Positions 1-8,625 of a DNA stretch of 64,000 nucleotides are shown in pieces. The notes under the pieces are model-generated. The model ran no database searches. It was given only the letters and a program-made list of their open reading frames with translations, and was not told where the DNA came from. The position numbers were made by a program, and so were the translations under genes. Every line of letters begins with the position of its first letter. Within the stretch, counting starts at the first letter, position 1. The DNA comes from Mesoflavibacter zeaxanthinifaciens DSM 18436. Lineage in GTDB: Bacteria; Bacteroidota; Bacteroidia; Flavobacteriales; Flavobacteriaceae. The DNA lies in assembly GCF_000422365.1 (NCBI RefSeq), contig NZ_AULQ01000002.1, forward strand, positions 248,001 to 312,000, written 5' to 3'.

Positions 1-1
1 T

Positions 2-922
2 TCTCATTTTTTTAGAGAAATAAAATTATCTTTCTTAATCTTTCCTATAATTTTCATAGCATACTCTAAAACTATTATTGAAAATTTTAAACCAATTTGC
101 TATTCTTTTGTTTTTGGTGTTTTAGTTTATGTAATATACTCATGGTGTTTTGTTTATGATTTTTACTACATTACTAATCGCGGATATAGACTTTTTTCTT
201 TAACCGATGGTTATATTCGTTATATGCTTTACAATTATCTTCCAGGTGCCATTCATCATACTTATATAGGAATATATATTGTTTTTTCAATTTCTCTGAT
301 ATTACATGACATTATTACTTTAAAAAAAAGAATTATTATAAAGTCTTTATTATTACTTATTTTATTTGTTAGTCTGTTTTTCATTGGAAGTAAGTTTTCA
401 ATCATTATGCTAATTTTTTTCATATTCAGTTATTTACTGACACTTAAAAAATGGATAGTAAATTTTATATTTATAGCCTCTTCTTTATCTGGTTTATATT
501 TAATTAAAATGTGGATTCTAGGAGTAGGATTAAATAGTAGTTTTTATTCAAGAATTGAGTATTATAAATGCTGTATTATTATTATAAAGAATAATTTTAT
601 TTCGGGAGTTGGAGCAGGAAATTTATCAAAGGCTTCTTCATTACTATGTGATAACGACATACTAATACCTCACAATATATATTTAAGATCTTTCGCTGAA
701 AATGGTATTTTAGGCTTTTTGATTCTTGTGGCTATTTCCTTTTATTTAATAAAACAGTCATTAAAAAGTAATGATTATTTATATCTAAATATAGTTTTAT
801 TATTAATTTTAGGAGGATTAATAGAAGATTTTATTTTTTTACAGAGAGGCGTGCTATTTTTTATGCTTTTTCTATCCCTTTTCTATGTTAAAAATAAATA
901 CAATACTTTACAGCAAATTTAA
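2..922 (+). CDS. O-antigen polymerase/ligase-like membrane protein (Wzy/WaaL type), 5' truncated by window edge
   Basis: The reading frame is open from base 2, so the gene begins outside the window; the first internal ATG (224) is not the likely start. The visible 306 residues are almost wholly hydrophobic membrane helices. Near the C-terminus is a PHNIYLRSFAENGILGF segment, which resembles the HN...E.G..G signature of the O-antigen ligase/Wzy family (PF04932-like). Such proteins polymerise or transfer undecaprenyl-linked repeat units at the periplasmic face of the inner membrane. It is the only plus-strand gene of the polysaccharide locus and converges on the glycosyltransferase at 995-2146. 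Polymerase and ligase cannot be told apart from sequence alone; the Wzx and Wzz-like neighbours favour Wzy. Confidence 0.72.
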   Translation, partial: SHFFREIKLSFLIFPIIFIAYSKTIIENFKPICYSFVFGVLVYVIYSWCFVYDFYYITNRGYRLFSLTDGYIRYMLYNYLPGAIHHTYIGIYIVFSISLILHDIITLKKRIIIKSLLLLILFVSLFFIGSKFSIIMLIFFIFSYLLTLKKWIVNFIFIASSLSGLYLIKMWILGVGLNSSFYSRIEYYKCCIIIIKNNFISGVGAGNLSKASSLLCDNDILIPHNIYLRSFAENGILGFLILVAISFYLIKQSLKSNDYLYLNIVLLLILGGLIEDFIFLQRGVLFFMLFLSLFYVKNKYNTLQQI

Positions 923-994
923 GCTATATTGTATGATTGAAAAAAACATCTTACGTTTGCTTTTTTATAAAAAGCGAGAAAACACAAAGATAGT

Positions 995-2146
995 TTATAG
1001 AATATTTAAAATACCTTTATATATTTTACAATATTCATTAGCAATTGCTTCCCAATTAAAAGTTTTGCTTTCAACAATTGCTGTATTAGATATTTTAGAA
1101 TAATTATTAAGTAATGCCCTTATTTTACTTGTCTCTAATTTTAAGTCTAATATGTTTATTGGTACTCCAACATGACCTTCTTTAAAATAACCATCTACGC
1201 CTTGGTTTTTAGTATATATAATTGGTAAACCTTGAGACATTGCTTCTATATATACTAAACCAAAAGTTTCTTTTTTAGATAACATTATAAAAAAATCTGA
1301 TTTATTGAACTCTTTTTTAAGAGTTTCCTTTTCATAAACAGGACCTAAATAATCAATCCAATTATTGGTCTTAATTAATTTTAAAATATTTGAAGACTTT
1401 TTTGTTTCTGGACCAATTATAGTAAACTTTACCTTTAATTTATATGTTTTCTCTATATTCTTTAAAAAGCTAATAGCGCCTTCTATATTTTTATTACTAT
1501 CTAAAACTCCAATAAATAAAAATCTAATTTCTTCTTTATTTAAATCTCTAGGTTTTACAGTTGTGTTAAGCCAGAAAGTATCTATACCGTTGGGGATTAC
1601 TTTAGTTTTTTTTGTAAATTCATTTTCATAGCCACGAAACGTATTTTTTTTTAAAAAATTTTGATAAGAAGGAGATATGAAAATAATGCTTTCTGAAGCT
1701 TTTAATATTTCTTTTGCATATAATCTAAGATTAATGAAATATTTATAGAAAATATTTACATCGGTATTTCTAATTGCCGAAATATATGGGATATTATACT
1801 TCTTTTTTATTTCAAAAGCGACACCTCCATTTGAATACAAAAAATGAGAATGAACTATGTCTATCATGGATAAATCTATTTTAGATTCTATATCATTTAA
1901 AATCGTTTTTATTTTTAAATGATATAATACTCTCATGGACTTTTTTAAAATTACAGAATATACTAAAGTAGTATTTTCAAATGCTTTAAATTGTTTTTCA
2001 ATCTCTTGTAATTTATCATAATTTTCTCCAAATTTAAGTGGAACATATATGATTTGATTTACACCTAATTTATCTAGAGATCTAACTAAATTAACATATA
2101 AATTGGTATTAAAAAATGCAGAACAAATATGAAGTATTGTGGGCAT
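995..2146 (-). CDS. GT4-family glycosyltransferase
   Basis: This 383-residue protein has a GT-B layout. The N-terminal acceptor half includes a VHSHFLYSNGG segment near residues 98-108. The linker carries VIPNGID (183-189). The C-terminal donor half has FIGVLDSNKN (211-220) and the family E-x7-E pair in ETFGLVYIEAM (E293, E301). It probably adds one sugar from a nucleotide donor during cytoplasmic assembly of the repeat unit; donor and acceptor cannot be read from sequence. It is the last gene of the minus-strand train, 75 bp after the GT2 gene, and is very AT-rich like its neighbours. Confidence 0.85.
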   Translation of the reverse strand: MPTILHICSAFFNTNLYVNLVRSLDKLGVNQIIYVPLKFGENYDKLQEIEKQFKAFENTTLVYSVILKKSMRVLYHLKIKTILNDIESKIDLSMIDIVHSHFLYSNGGVAFEIKKKYNIPYISAIRNTDVNIFYKYFINLRLYAKEILKASESIIFISPSYQNFLKKNTFRGYENEFTKKTKVIPNGIDTFWLNTTVKPRDLNKEEIRFLFIGVLDSNKNIEGAISFLKNIEKTYKLKVKFTIIGPETKKSSNILKLIKTNNWIDYLGPVYEKETLKKEFNKSDFFIMLSKKETFGLVYIEAMSQGLPIIYTKNQGVDGYFKEGHVGVPINILDLKLETSKIRALLNNYSKISNTAIVESKTFNWEAIANEYCKIYKGILNIL

Positions 2147-2221
2147 TATATTTTTACGTTATTAGTGATTGTTATAAATGAAAGCAAAATTTAGTTATTA
2201 AAAAATTATTTTTAACAACAA

Positions 2222-3358
2222 TTAAAAAGGTAATTTTTCTTTATCAAACTTAGAGTTTAAAATCCTAATAGCATCACCTATAGTCTTTATATTGCTTTCT
2301 TGAATAATTCTATTGAAACTACTTCTGTTATATAAAAAAATATAGACTCTATTTATAAATATTTTAACACAACTAAAAATAAATTTAAAATTAAATAGAC
2401 TAAAACGAAAATCTTTAAAAATTTGATTTCGCTTATTATAATCAAAAACAAATAATTTAGCGTACAAGTATTTAAAATTAAAATCCTCTATTTTATTTTC
2501 CTGATTGCATGCTCTCAATGCATCTAATACAGATTGAGCCCAAATAGTTGGTCCTGTCCAATATCTAGGGATTCTTGTATCCCAATTTTCTTTAGTTTTA
2601 TTTGGCAAATGACCTACATCTTCTATCCTAGCAACATGTTGATGTAAAACACCTCTACCTCCAATACTACTAGATGATTTTCCACTTATTACAACAGGAA
2701 AATCTAAGTATTTAAAATTGTTTGTATAAAAACATAATGCTATAGCGTTAGCCATATCTGGACTAGGTCCAGGAAAAAAAGAACCAGTTTTTTTGTATAT
2801 TTTATTTAAAACAGATCTTTCAGCAATTCCATGGTATAAGCACGGTAATTCATTAATATTGGTACCACCTTTTTTCAAGGCATTATTTAGAACTTTAGGT
2901 AAGTTTACATCTATAATTTTAAAATTCCTTTCTTTAAACTTTAAAACACCACTCTTATTGTTTTCTAAAATATTAGACTGTAAGCCTGGCCAAGTATACA
3001 TTGGCTTGTATGATTTAATAACATCTACTGTATTATTCTTCATCCATTTAACAACATCAATTATGTAAGGCATTACACCATCGTCATCACCAATAAAACA
3101 AACATATTCGCCCGTTGACTTTAATACTGCTTGGTCTGAGTTTCCTGTTTGTGATAGCTTTTCGAGTGTATGATAATATGAAATTCGCTTATCGTTAACT
3201 TCTTTTAGATGTTTTAGTATTTTTTCATTCTTATCACTATTATCATGAACGACAAATTCTACTTCTTGAGAGTCTATTGTTACCAAAAAATCCAACAATG
3301 GTAAAAGTGTAGAATATCTATTCTTGGTTGGAATTATTATACTAAGCAAATAGTTCAT
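2222..3358 (-). CDS. GT2-family glycosyltransferase
   Basis: A 378-residue GT-A enzyme. It opens directly with the first strand, SIIIPTKNR (6-14), and has the metal/nucleotide-binding acidic motif GDDDG at 90-94. The C-terminal 100 residues contain a hydrophobic, basic stretch (KFIFSCVKIFINRVYIF) that may associate with the membrane. The predicted role is transfer of one sugar onto the lipid-linked repeat unit at the cytoplasmic face. Its start overlaps the end of the flippase gene by 17 bp, which indicates co-transcription and probably coupled translation. Substrate unknown. Confidence 0.85.
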   Translation of the reverse strand: MNYLLSIIIPTKNRYSTLLPLLDFLVTIDSQEVEFVVHDNSDKNEKILKHLKEVNDKRISYYHTLEKLSQTGNSDQAVLKSTGEYVCFIGDDDGVMPYIIDVVKWMKNNTVDVIKSYKPMYTWPGLQSNILENNKSGVLKFKERNFKIIDVNLPKVLNNALKKGGTNINELPCLYHGIAERSVLNKIYKKTGSFFPGPSPDMANAIALCFYTNNFKYLDFPVVISGKSSSSIGGRGVLHQHVARIEDVGHLPNKTKENWDTRIPRYWTGPTIWAQSVLDALRACNQENKIEDFNFKYLYAKLFVFDYNKRNQIFKDFRFSLFNFKFIFSCVKIFINRVYIFLYNRSSFNRIIQESNIKTIGDAIRILNSKFDKEKLPF

Positions 3359-4862
3359 ATTTTATAAATTTTAATATATTTTTTGGTTTTATTTTAAAAG
3401 AAAAACAGGTTGAGACTATAAATATTAAAACAGATGAAATAATAATATATATAAGAATTAACAATTGATTATTGATTAATTTCTGTTGAATTAAATAAAA
3501 AAAGAAGTTTCCTAAAAATATTAGTAAAAGAGGTTTTAAAAAATTTATTATTATCCAATCCTTAGTTTTCATACTAATATATTTTTTTAATACGATTATA
3601 ATAAAAATTGGAGTTATAAAACAACTGTATAAAAACCATCCCATTGCAGCTCCTTTAAGTCCATAATATTTTGATAACAAAATAACCAATGGAAAGAGTA
3701 AGAATAAACCAAAAACACCCATTTTAATATTGACTTTCGTGTTTCCTTTTGCCAAAAGTAAATTAAATGGTATTACTTGAAAAGATAACATCATTTGACC
3801 CAATAGTAAATAAAACGCAGGTATACTTGCTTGAAGTGCTAATGTTTCATTCTGAGTCCATAAGGCGAGAAAAAAACTAGAATAAAAAGCTAATACAAAT
3901 CCTGCTGAACCAGTCAAAAGTAAAACCATTTTAAATGAATTTTTAAATAGCTTTTCTAAATTTGGCACATCATCATTATCATGATAATTTACTAGTTTAG
4001 GGAAAATTGCAGTAGCTATAGGACCAGACAATATTACAGGAATCATTGCTAATGAATAAGCTAATGTATAGATTCCTAATTCAGAAACAGAAAAATATTT
4101 GCTTATTAATATTTTATCAAATTGAGAATTTAATGCAGCGATAATAGATATTATTAGCATGCCTAAAGCATATTTCCAAACTTTATTTAAAACTTTAAAG
4201 TCTCTTTTAAATTTCCAGTGAAACTTATTTTTTTTGTATAATAGTTTCAATAATAAGAATCTTAAAGCTAAAACATATGCTAAATTAACAACTAGTTGCC
4301 ACCCAAAAAATATCTCAAGCGTATTGTTTAGATAATAAATAGCAAATACTACACCTCCATTTTTTAATAACCCCCATAAGAATTGAAGTAAATTTGAAAG
4401 CACTTGTTTTTCCATTCCTATCAAAGCGCCTTGATATGGTTTTGATAAAAAATTGAGACCTAAAGCGAAACCCATTATTTTAATACCATTAACTGTTACT
4501 TCTTTATCTAAATCTTCAATATTTAACCAACTATCTACTATGTAGTTAGATCCAAAAAATATTAAGCTTGTAATAACAAATACTATTAATAGGTATATTA
4601 ATTCTATAGACCTAAGAATCTTAAATTTATATTCTCTACTTTCTTCAGAATTATTTCCTTTGGCTAGTTCTCTTTTTAAGGTTGCTGTTAAACCTGCGTC
4701 TGCAAAAATCAAAATACCTTGTAAAATAGCATAGAAACTTACTACACCATATATCTTAACTCCAAGAATTGTAATGTATAAAGGAATAAAAATAAAAACA
4801 GACAAAACACTCCAGATTCTTCCCAGAATGTTTGCTAAAATGTTCTTATTAACTAAACTCAT
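3342..4862 (-). CDS. Wzx-type oligosaccharide flippase (MOP superfamily)
   Basis: A 506-residue polytopic membrane protein with a dozen or more hydrophobic helices across its whole length. It opens with an amphipathic start and IWSVLSVFIFIPLYI, as is common in polysaccharide biosynthesis membrane proteins (PF01943/PF13440-like). It is predicted to flip undecaprenyl-linked repeat units to the periplasm for polymerisation by the Wzy-like protein. One base separates it from the upstream reductase gene and it overlaps the downstream GT2, so it sits inside the operon. Wzx proteins diverge with their glycan, so the symbol is left blank. Confidence 0.88.
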   Translation of the reverse strand: MSLVNKNILANILGRIWSVLSVFIFIPLYITILGVKIYGVVSFYAILQGILIFADAGLTATLKRELAKGNNSEESREYKFKILRSIELIYLLIVFVITSLIFFGSNYIVDSWLNIEDLDKEVTVNGIKIMGFALGLNFLSKPYQGALIGMEKQVLSNLLQFLWGLLKNGGVVFAIYYLNNTLEIFFGWQLVVNLAYVLALRFLLLKLLYKKNKFHWKFKRDFKVLNKVWKYALGMLIISIIAALNSQFDKILISKYFSVSELGIYTLAYSLAMIPVILSGPIATAIFPKLVNYHDNDDVPNLEKLFKNSFKMVLLLTGSAGFVLAFYSSFFLALWTQNETLALQASIPAFYLLLGQMMLSFQVIPFNLLLAKGNTKVNIKMGVFGLFLLFPLVILLSKYYGLKGAAMGWFLYSCFITPIFIIIVLKKYISMKTKDWIIINFLKPLLLIFLGNFFFYLIQQKLINNQLLILIYIIISSVLIFIVSTCFSFKIKPKNILKFIKYELFA

Positions 4863-4863
4863 T

Positions 4864-5748
4864 TTAAATCTTATACCTTACGTTATAATTAAAATCTAAT
4901 TTATACTTGTTCATAAACTCATATTGTTCAATTAACATTTGTTTATATGATTTTGAAACAATAAAATCAGGATGTAAGGTATTAATGAAACTTTTATCTT
5001 TAAAGAAGTTATCTTTTTTAGTTACTTGAATTTTTTCTTTTTTCCAAATATCTTTAAATAGGCATAGAAGATCGTATTTGGAAATTTTATTATTATTCGT
5101 TAAATGATATATCCCTGTTATATTATTTTTTAAAACTGTTACTATACCATGAGCTAATTCTAATGTAGTAACACCACTCCAATAGACCTTTGTAAAACCA
5201 TTAATTTCACCATCTTGAGACATAAACCAATGAAATAAACCTTCTCCATTATCTTTTAATTCTGGTCCAATTATTGACGTTCTTATTGTAACACTATTTT
5301 TGGTATTTATTTCACCAAGTGCTTTTGACCTTCCATAAACATCATCGGCATCTCTAAAGCTATCTTCCTTATACCCTCCATGACCATTACCAGAAAATAC
5401 ACAATCGGTACTTATATGAATAAATTTAGAACCTTGATTAAAACAAATTCTTTCGAGAAAATGAGGTAGGTAACTATTAATAAGAATCGCATTATCTGAT
5501 GCTGATTGTGATCCTTTTATTAAAACTCCAACAGCATTAATAACATAATCTGGTTTTACTTCTTTTATTGTTTTCTCAACCTCATTAAAATTAGTAACGT
5601 TCAAAAGAATATGCTCCTTTTGATTTTTTAATTCTCTATGAGATGTGCCTATAACTTCAAATTTATTTAATTCAGTAAGGGTTTTATATATAACATGCCC
5701 AGCCATACCAGCCATGCCTAAAAGTAAAACTTTTTTTTTATGCTTCAT
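4864..5748 (-). CDS. RmlD-like SDR reductase of nucleotide-sugar synthesis (WbvR-like candidate)
   Basis: A 294-residue extended SDR. The dinucleotide-binding loop is GMAGMAGHV (11-19), the active-site region STDCVFSG (113-120), and the catalytic pair Y138xxxK142 (YGRSK). It resembles RmlD in length and motifs, but a separate genuine rmlD lies at 13647-14501. It follows the CapE-like 4,6-dehydratase gene with an 11-bp overlap. That pairing is known for WbvB-WbvR in UDP-L-RhaNAc synthesis, where the RmlD-like enzyme reduces the 4-keto-L-sugar. The specific product is inferred from this pairing. The C-terminal cupin domain of CapF/FnlB is absent. Confidence 0.72.
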   Translation of the reverse strand: MKHKKKVLLLGMAGMAGHVIYKTLTELNKFEVIGTSHRELKNQKEHILLNVTNFNEVEKTIKEVKPDYVINAVGVLIKGSQSASDNAILINSYLPHFLERICFNQGSKFIHISTDCVFSGNGHGGYKEDSFRDADDVYGRSKALGEINTKNSVTIRTSIIGPELKDNGEGLFHWFMSQDGEINGFTKVYWSGVTTLELAHGIVTVLKNNITGIYHLTNNNKISKYDLLCLFKDIWKKEKIQVTKKDNFFKDKSFINTLHPDFIVSKSYKQMLIEQYEFMNKYKLDFNYNVRYKI

Positions 5749-6760
5749 ACTCTTCTAATTCTCTTTTCACATAATCAATTGTTAACAACAACTCTTTCAG
5801 TTCTTTAACATTTAACTGTTTTGTGTTGTCAGAATTATACTCATCACCTTGTAATTTAGTGCCATCTGATTGTACATATTTAGTATAATTTAAATCTCTC
5901 ATATCTGCAGGAACACGATAATATTTTTCCATATTCTCTGATTTCGAAATTTCTTCCTTACTGCATAATGTTTCAAACATTTTCTCACCATGTCTTGCTC
6001 CAATAATGCTAATTTCGTTGTTAGCATGAAATAATTCTTTCAATGCTTTAGCTAATGTTAAAACAGTAGCAGCTGGGGATTTTTGGACAAAAATATCTCC
6101 AGGGTTTGCATTTTTGAAAGCAAACATTACAAGATCTACAGAATCTGTTAATGACATCATAAATCGTGTCATATTTGGATTAGTAATTGTTAAGTTTTTT
6201 CCTTCTTTTATCTGTTTTATAAATAAAGGAATTATAGATCCTCTAGAAGCCATCACATTGCCATATCTAGTAGAACAGATAATTCCATTATTTTCTTGAA
6301 CTCTAGTATCTCTAGCTTTTGATATTGCTAATTTTTCCATTAATGCCTTGGTCATACCCATTGTATTTATTGGATAAACCGCTTTATCTGTACTTAATAC
6401 TACTGCTTTTTTTACATTATTTTGAGCTGCTGCTTCTAAAACATTTTCTGCGCCTAAGATATTTGTTTGAATAGCCTGCATTGGATAAAATTCACAAGAT
6501 GGAACTTGTTTTAAAGCAGCTGCATGAAATAGGTAATCGACTCCTTTCATGGCCTTGTTTATACTATTAAAATCACGAATATCCCCAACAATAAAGTTTA
6601 ATTTATCATTCTTGTAGTTAATTCGCATATCTTCTTGCTTTTTCTCATCTCTACTAAAAATTCTAATTTCTCTAAGATCAGATCCTAAAAATTTTTCTAA
6701 AACTGCGTTACCAAAAGAACCTGTTCCGCCTGTTATCAATAATACTTTATCTTTAAACAT
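5738..6760 (-). CDS. UDP-GlcNAc 4,6-dehydratase, CapE/FnlA/WbvB type (5-inverting)
   Basis: A 340-residue soluble extended SDR. NAD(P)-binding GGTGSFG is at 11-17 and STDKAVYP at 123-130. In the active site the usual YxxxK is replaced by M134xxxK138 (MGMTK). That Met substitution is described for CapE, which makes the 4-keto-6-deoxy sugar with C5 inversion, and differs from PseB/FlaA1 proteins that keep Tyr. The product would feed L-FucNAc, L-RhaNAc or L-QuiNAc synthesis. It overlaps the downstream reductase gene by 11 bp. No transmembrane region is visible, unlike long CapD/PglF dehydratases. Confidence 0.82.
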   Translation of the reverse strand: MFKDKVLLITGGTGSFGNAVLEKFLGSDLREIRIFSRDEKKQEDMRINYKNDKLNFIVGDIRDFNSINKAMKGVDYLFHAAALKQVPSCEFYPMQAIQTNILGAENVLEAAAQNNVKKAVVLSTDKAVYPINTMGMTKALMEKLAISKARDTRVQENNGIICSTRYGNVMASRGSIIPLFIKQIKEGKNLTITNPNMTRFMMSLTDSVDLVMFAFKNANPGDIFVQKSPAATVLTLAKALKELFHANNEISIIGARHGEKMFETLCSKEEISKSENMEKYYRVPADMRDLNYTKYVQSDGTKLQGDEYNSDNTKQLNVKELKELLLTIDYVKRELEEYEA

Positions 6761-6768
6761 ATTATTTA

Positions 6769-7305
6769 TTATTTAGTGATTTTATATGTAACGTTTCGAA
6801 CATATATTCTCTTTTTACTTATTTCGTTTGTATTATCATTTATTAATTGCAAAATTATTTTATCGAATTCACCTCCGCTTTCTGACAAGTTAACTACAAA
6901 AAAAATATCACCATTATTTTCTATTTCATTAATTTTCGAATACCATGAATCATACTTTAAATTGCGCTTTTCAGTATCTTCTCTTAAATCGTCTAAATAA
7001 GTCGGAAACGTTCTTACAATAATTCTATAGTTTTCTTTGATATCATTTTCTATTCGTTCGCTTAATTTGAAAACAAGAAAAGTTTTCTTTTGAATTTTAT
7101 CTTTGAATACGGAGATATTCTCAATTTTAACAGACTCTCCAAGGACATCATTTACTTCTACTACATTTTCTTTATTGTCTAATTGAATATAGTCTTCTAT
7201 TGTTTCAATTTTTTTTTCTGGCTTTTTCTTAAAATTATCTTTCTCATTTGAATCTTTACAAGAAATCGAAAGAAGGATAATAAAAATAAATACTATTTTA
7301 TTCAT
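6769..7305 (-). CDS. Lipoprotein of unknown function inside the polysaccharide operon
   Basis: I do not recognise this 178-residue protein. It starts with a short lipoprotein signal, MNKIVFIFIILLSISC, with the lipobox cysteine at residue 16. A Lys/Glu/Asp-rich linker (17-50) follows, then a beta-strand-rich domain with patterns such as FLVFKLSERIEN and IFFVVNLSES. It lies 8 bp upstream of the dehydratase gene and 21 bp after the TviB-like gene on the same strand, so it is probably co-transcribed with sugar-nucleotide genes. That is an unusual place for a lipoprotein. No catalytic motif is seen. Confidence 0.75.
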   Translation of the reverse strand: MNKIVFIFIILLSISCKDSNEKDNFKKKPEKKIETIEDYIQLDNKENVVEVNDVLGESVKIENISVFKDKIQKKTFLVFKLSERIENDIKENYRIIVRTFPTYLDDLREDTEKRNLKYDSWYSKINEIENNGDIFFVVNLSESGGEFDKIILQLINDNTNEISKKRIYVRNVTYKITK

Positions 7306-7326
7306 GATTTTTTGTTTTAAATTTTA

Positions 7327-8610
7327 TTAAAGACGTTTATTTACGGTTTTAAATTCTAAAGTTCCTTTAACATCATAAACAATTCCTTTATTAGATTTTA
7401 AATTATTTAAATCTAAATCTAAAAATTCTTTATGAGATACAACGTGTACAATTGCATCATAGTTTGTTCCCAGTTTTTGAATTGTAGATATGTTATACTC
7501 ATCCTTAACCTCTTCTTGATCTGCCCAAGGATCATAAACATCCACATCCATATTAAAGCCTTTTAATGCTTCATAAACATCTATAGCTTTTGTATTTCTA
7601 ATATCTGGACAGTTTTCTTTAAAGGTAATACCTAACATTAACACTTTAGCATCCTTAATAGTAATGTCGTTTTTTACCATTAATTTTAAGACTTCAGTTG
7701 CTACATATTCTCCCATAGAATCATTTAAACGTCGTCCTGCTAAAATTATTTCGGGATGATAGCCTACTTCTTGTGCTTTTTGTGCCAAATAAAAAGGATC
7801 TACGCCTATACAATGTCCGCCTACTAAACCAGGTTTAAATGGTAAAAAATTCCATTTTGTTGCAGCTGCTTCTAAAACCGCATGTGTGTCTATATCTAAT
7901 TTATTGAAGATTTTAGCTAATTCATTTACAAAAGCAATATTTATATCGCGTTGCGCATTTTCTATTACTTTGGCAGCTTCTGCAACTTTAATGGTTGGTG
8001 CTAAATGTGTACCTGCTGTAATAATAGATGCGTATAAATTATTTATTTCTTCCCCTATTTCTGGTGTAGATCCTGAAGTAACTTTTAAAATATTAGCTAC
8101 TGTATGTTGTTTATCACCAGGATTAATACGTTCTGGAGAATAACCACAATAAAAATTTTGGTTAAATTTTAAACCACTTGTTTTCTCTAAAACAGGAACG
8201 CATTCGTCTTCTGTTACTCCAGGGTAAACTGTTGATTCGTAAATAACAATATCTCCTTGTTTAAGTACTTTACCTATAGTTTCTGAAGCTTTAATAAGCG
8301 GTGTTAAAATAGGTCTATTATTTTTATCTACCGGTGTTGGAACTGTAACTATGTAAACGTTACATAAAGAAATATCTTGAGCTTTATCTGTTAGTTTTAA
8401 ACCTTTATTTTCATTTTGATTTAAAACAGCTTTTAAATTTTCGTCACTAACTTCTAAAGTATCATCATGACCGCTGTTTAACTTAGCAACACGAGAAGTG
8501 TTAATATCAAAGCCTGTTACTTTATATTTTTTTGCAAACTCTACTGCTAGAGGTAAACCAACATAGCCTAAACCTATTATTGCAATTGAATAGTTTTTGT
8601 TTTTAATCAT
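7327..8610 (-). CDS. UDP-N-acetylhexosamine 6-dehydrogenase (TviB/WbpA-like)
   Basis: A 427-residue UDP-glucose/GDP-mannose dehydrogenase family enzyme. The N-terminal Rossmann motif is IGLGYVGLP (12-20). The central domain carries catalytic Cys267 in GGHCIGVDP (264-272). The C-terminal domain begins near LMLGITFKENCPDIRN. These enzymes perform the NAD-dependent two-step oxidation of a UDP-HexNAc C6 alcohol to the uronic acid. GGHCIGVDP and the overall length fit the Vi-antigen TviB/WbpA branch rather than UDP-glucose dehydrogenase. Together with the 4-epimerase at 12625-13647 it could give UDP-GalNAcA. Exact substrate is inferred. Confidence 0.85.
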   Translation of the reverse strand: MIKNKNYSIAIIGLGYVGLPLAVEFAKKYKVTGFDINTSRVAKLNSGHDDTLEVSDENLKAVLNQNENKGLKLTDKAQDISLCNVYIVTVPTPVDKNNRPILTPLIKASETIGKVLKQGDIVIYESTVYPGVTEDECVPVLEKTSGLKFNQNFYCGYSPERINPGDKQHTVANILKVTSGSTPEIGEEINNLYASIITAGTHLAPTIKVAEAAKVIENAQRDINIAFVNELAKIFNKLDIDTHAVLEAAATKWNFLPFKPGLVGGHCIGVDPFYLAQKAQEVGYHPEIILAGRRLNDSMGEYVATEVLKLMVKNDITIKDAKVLMLGITFKENCPDIRNTKAIDVYEALKGFNMDVDVYDPWADQEEVKDEYNISTIQKLGTNYDAIVHVVSHKEFLDLDLNNLKSNKGIVYDVKGTLEFKTVNKRL

Positions 8611-8625
8611 TTTATTCGTTTTAAA

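Noticed and set aside
959-975. AT-only hairpin GCTTTTT/AAAAAGC between convergent Wzy-like and GT4 genes
   Set aside because: Stem is almost all A-T with a 2-3 nt loop and no T-run; too weak to call a terminator.
885-1103. 72-residue plus-strand frame after the Wzy-like gene
   Set aside because: Overlaps the Wzy end and mostly lies antisense to the GT4 gene; no family features.
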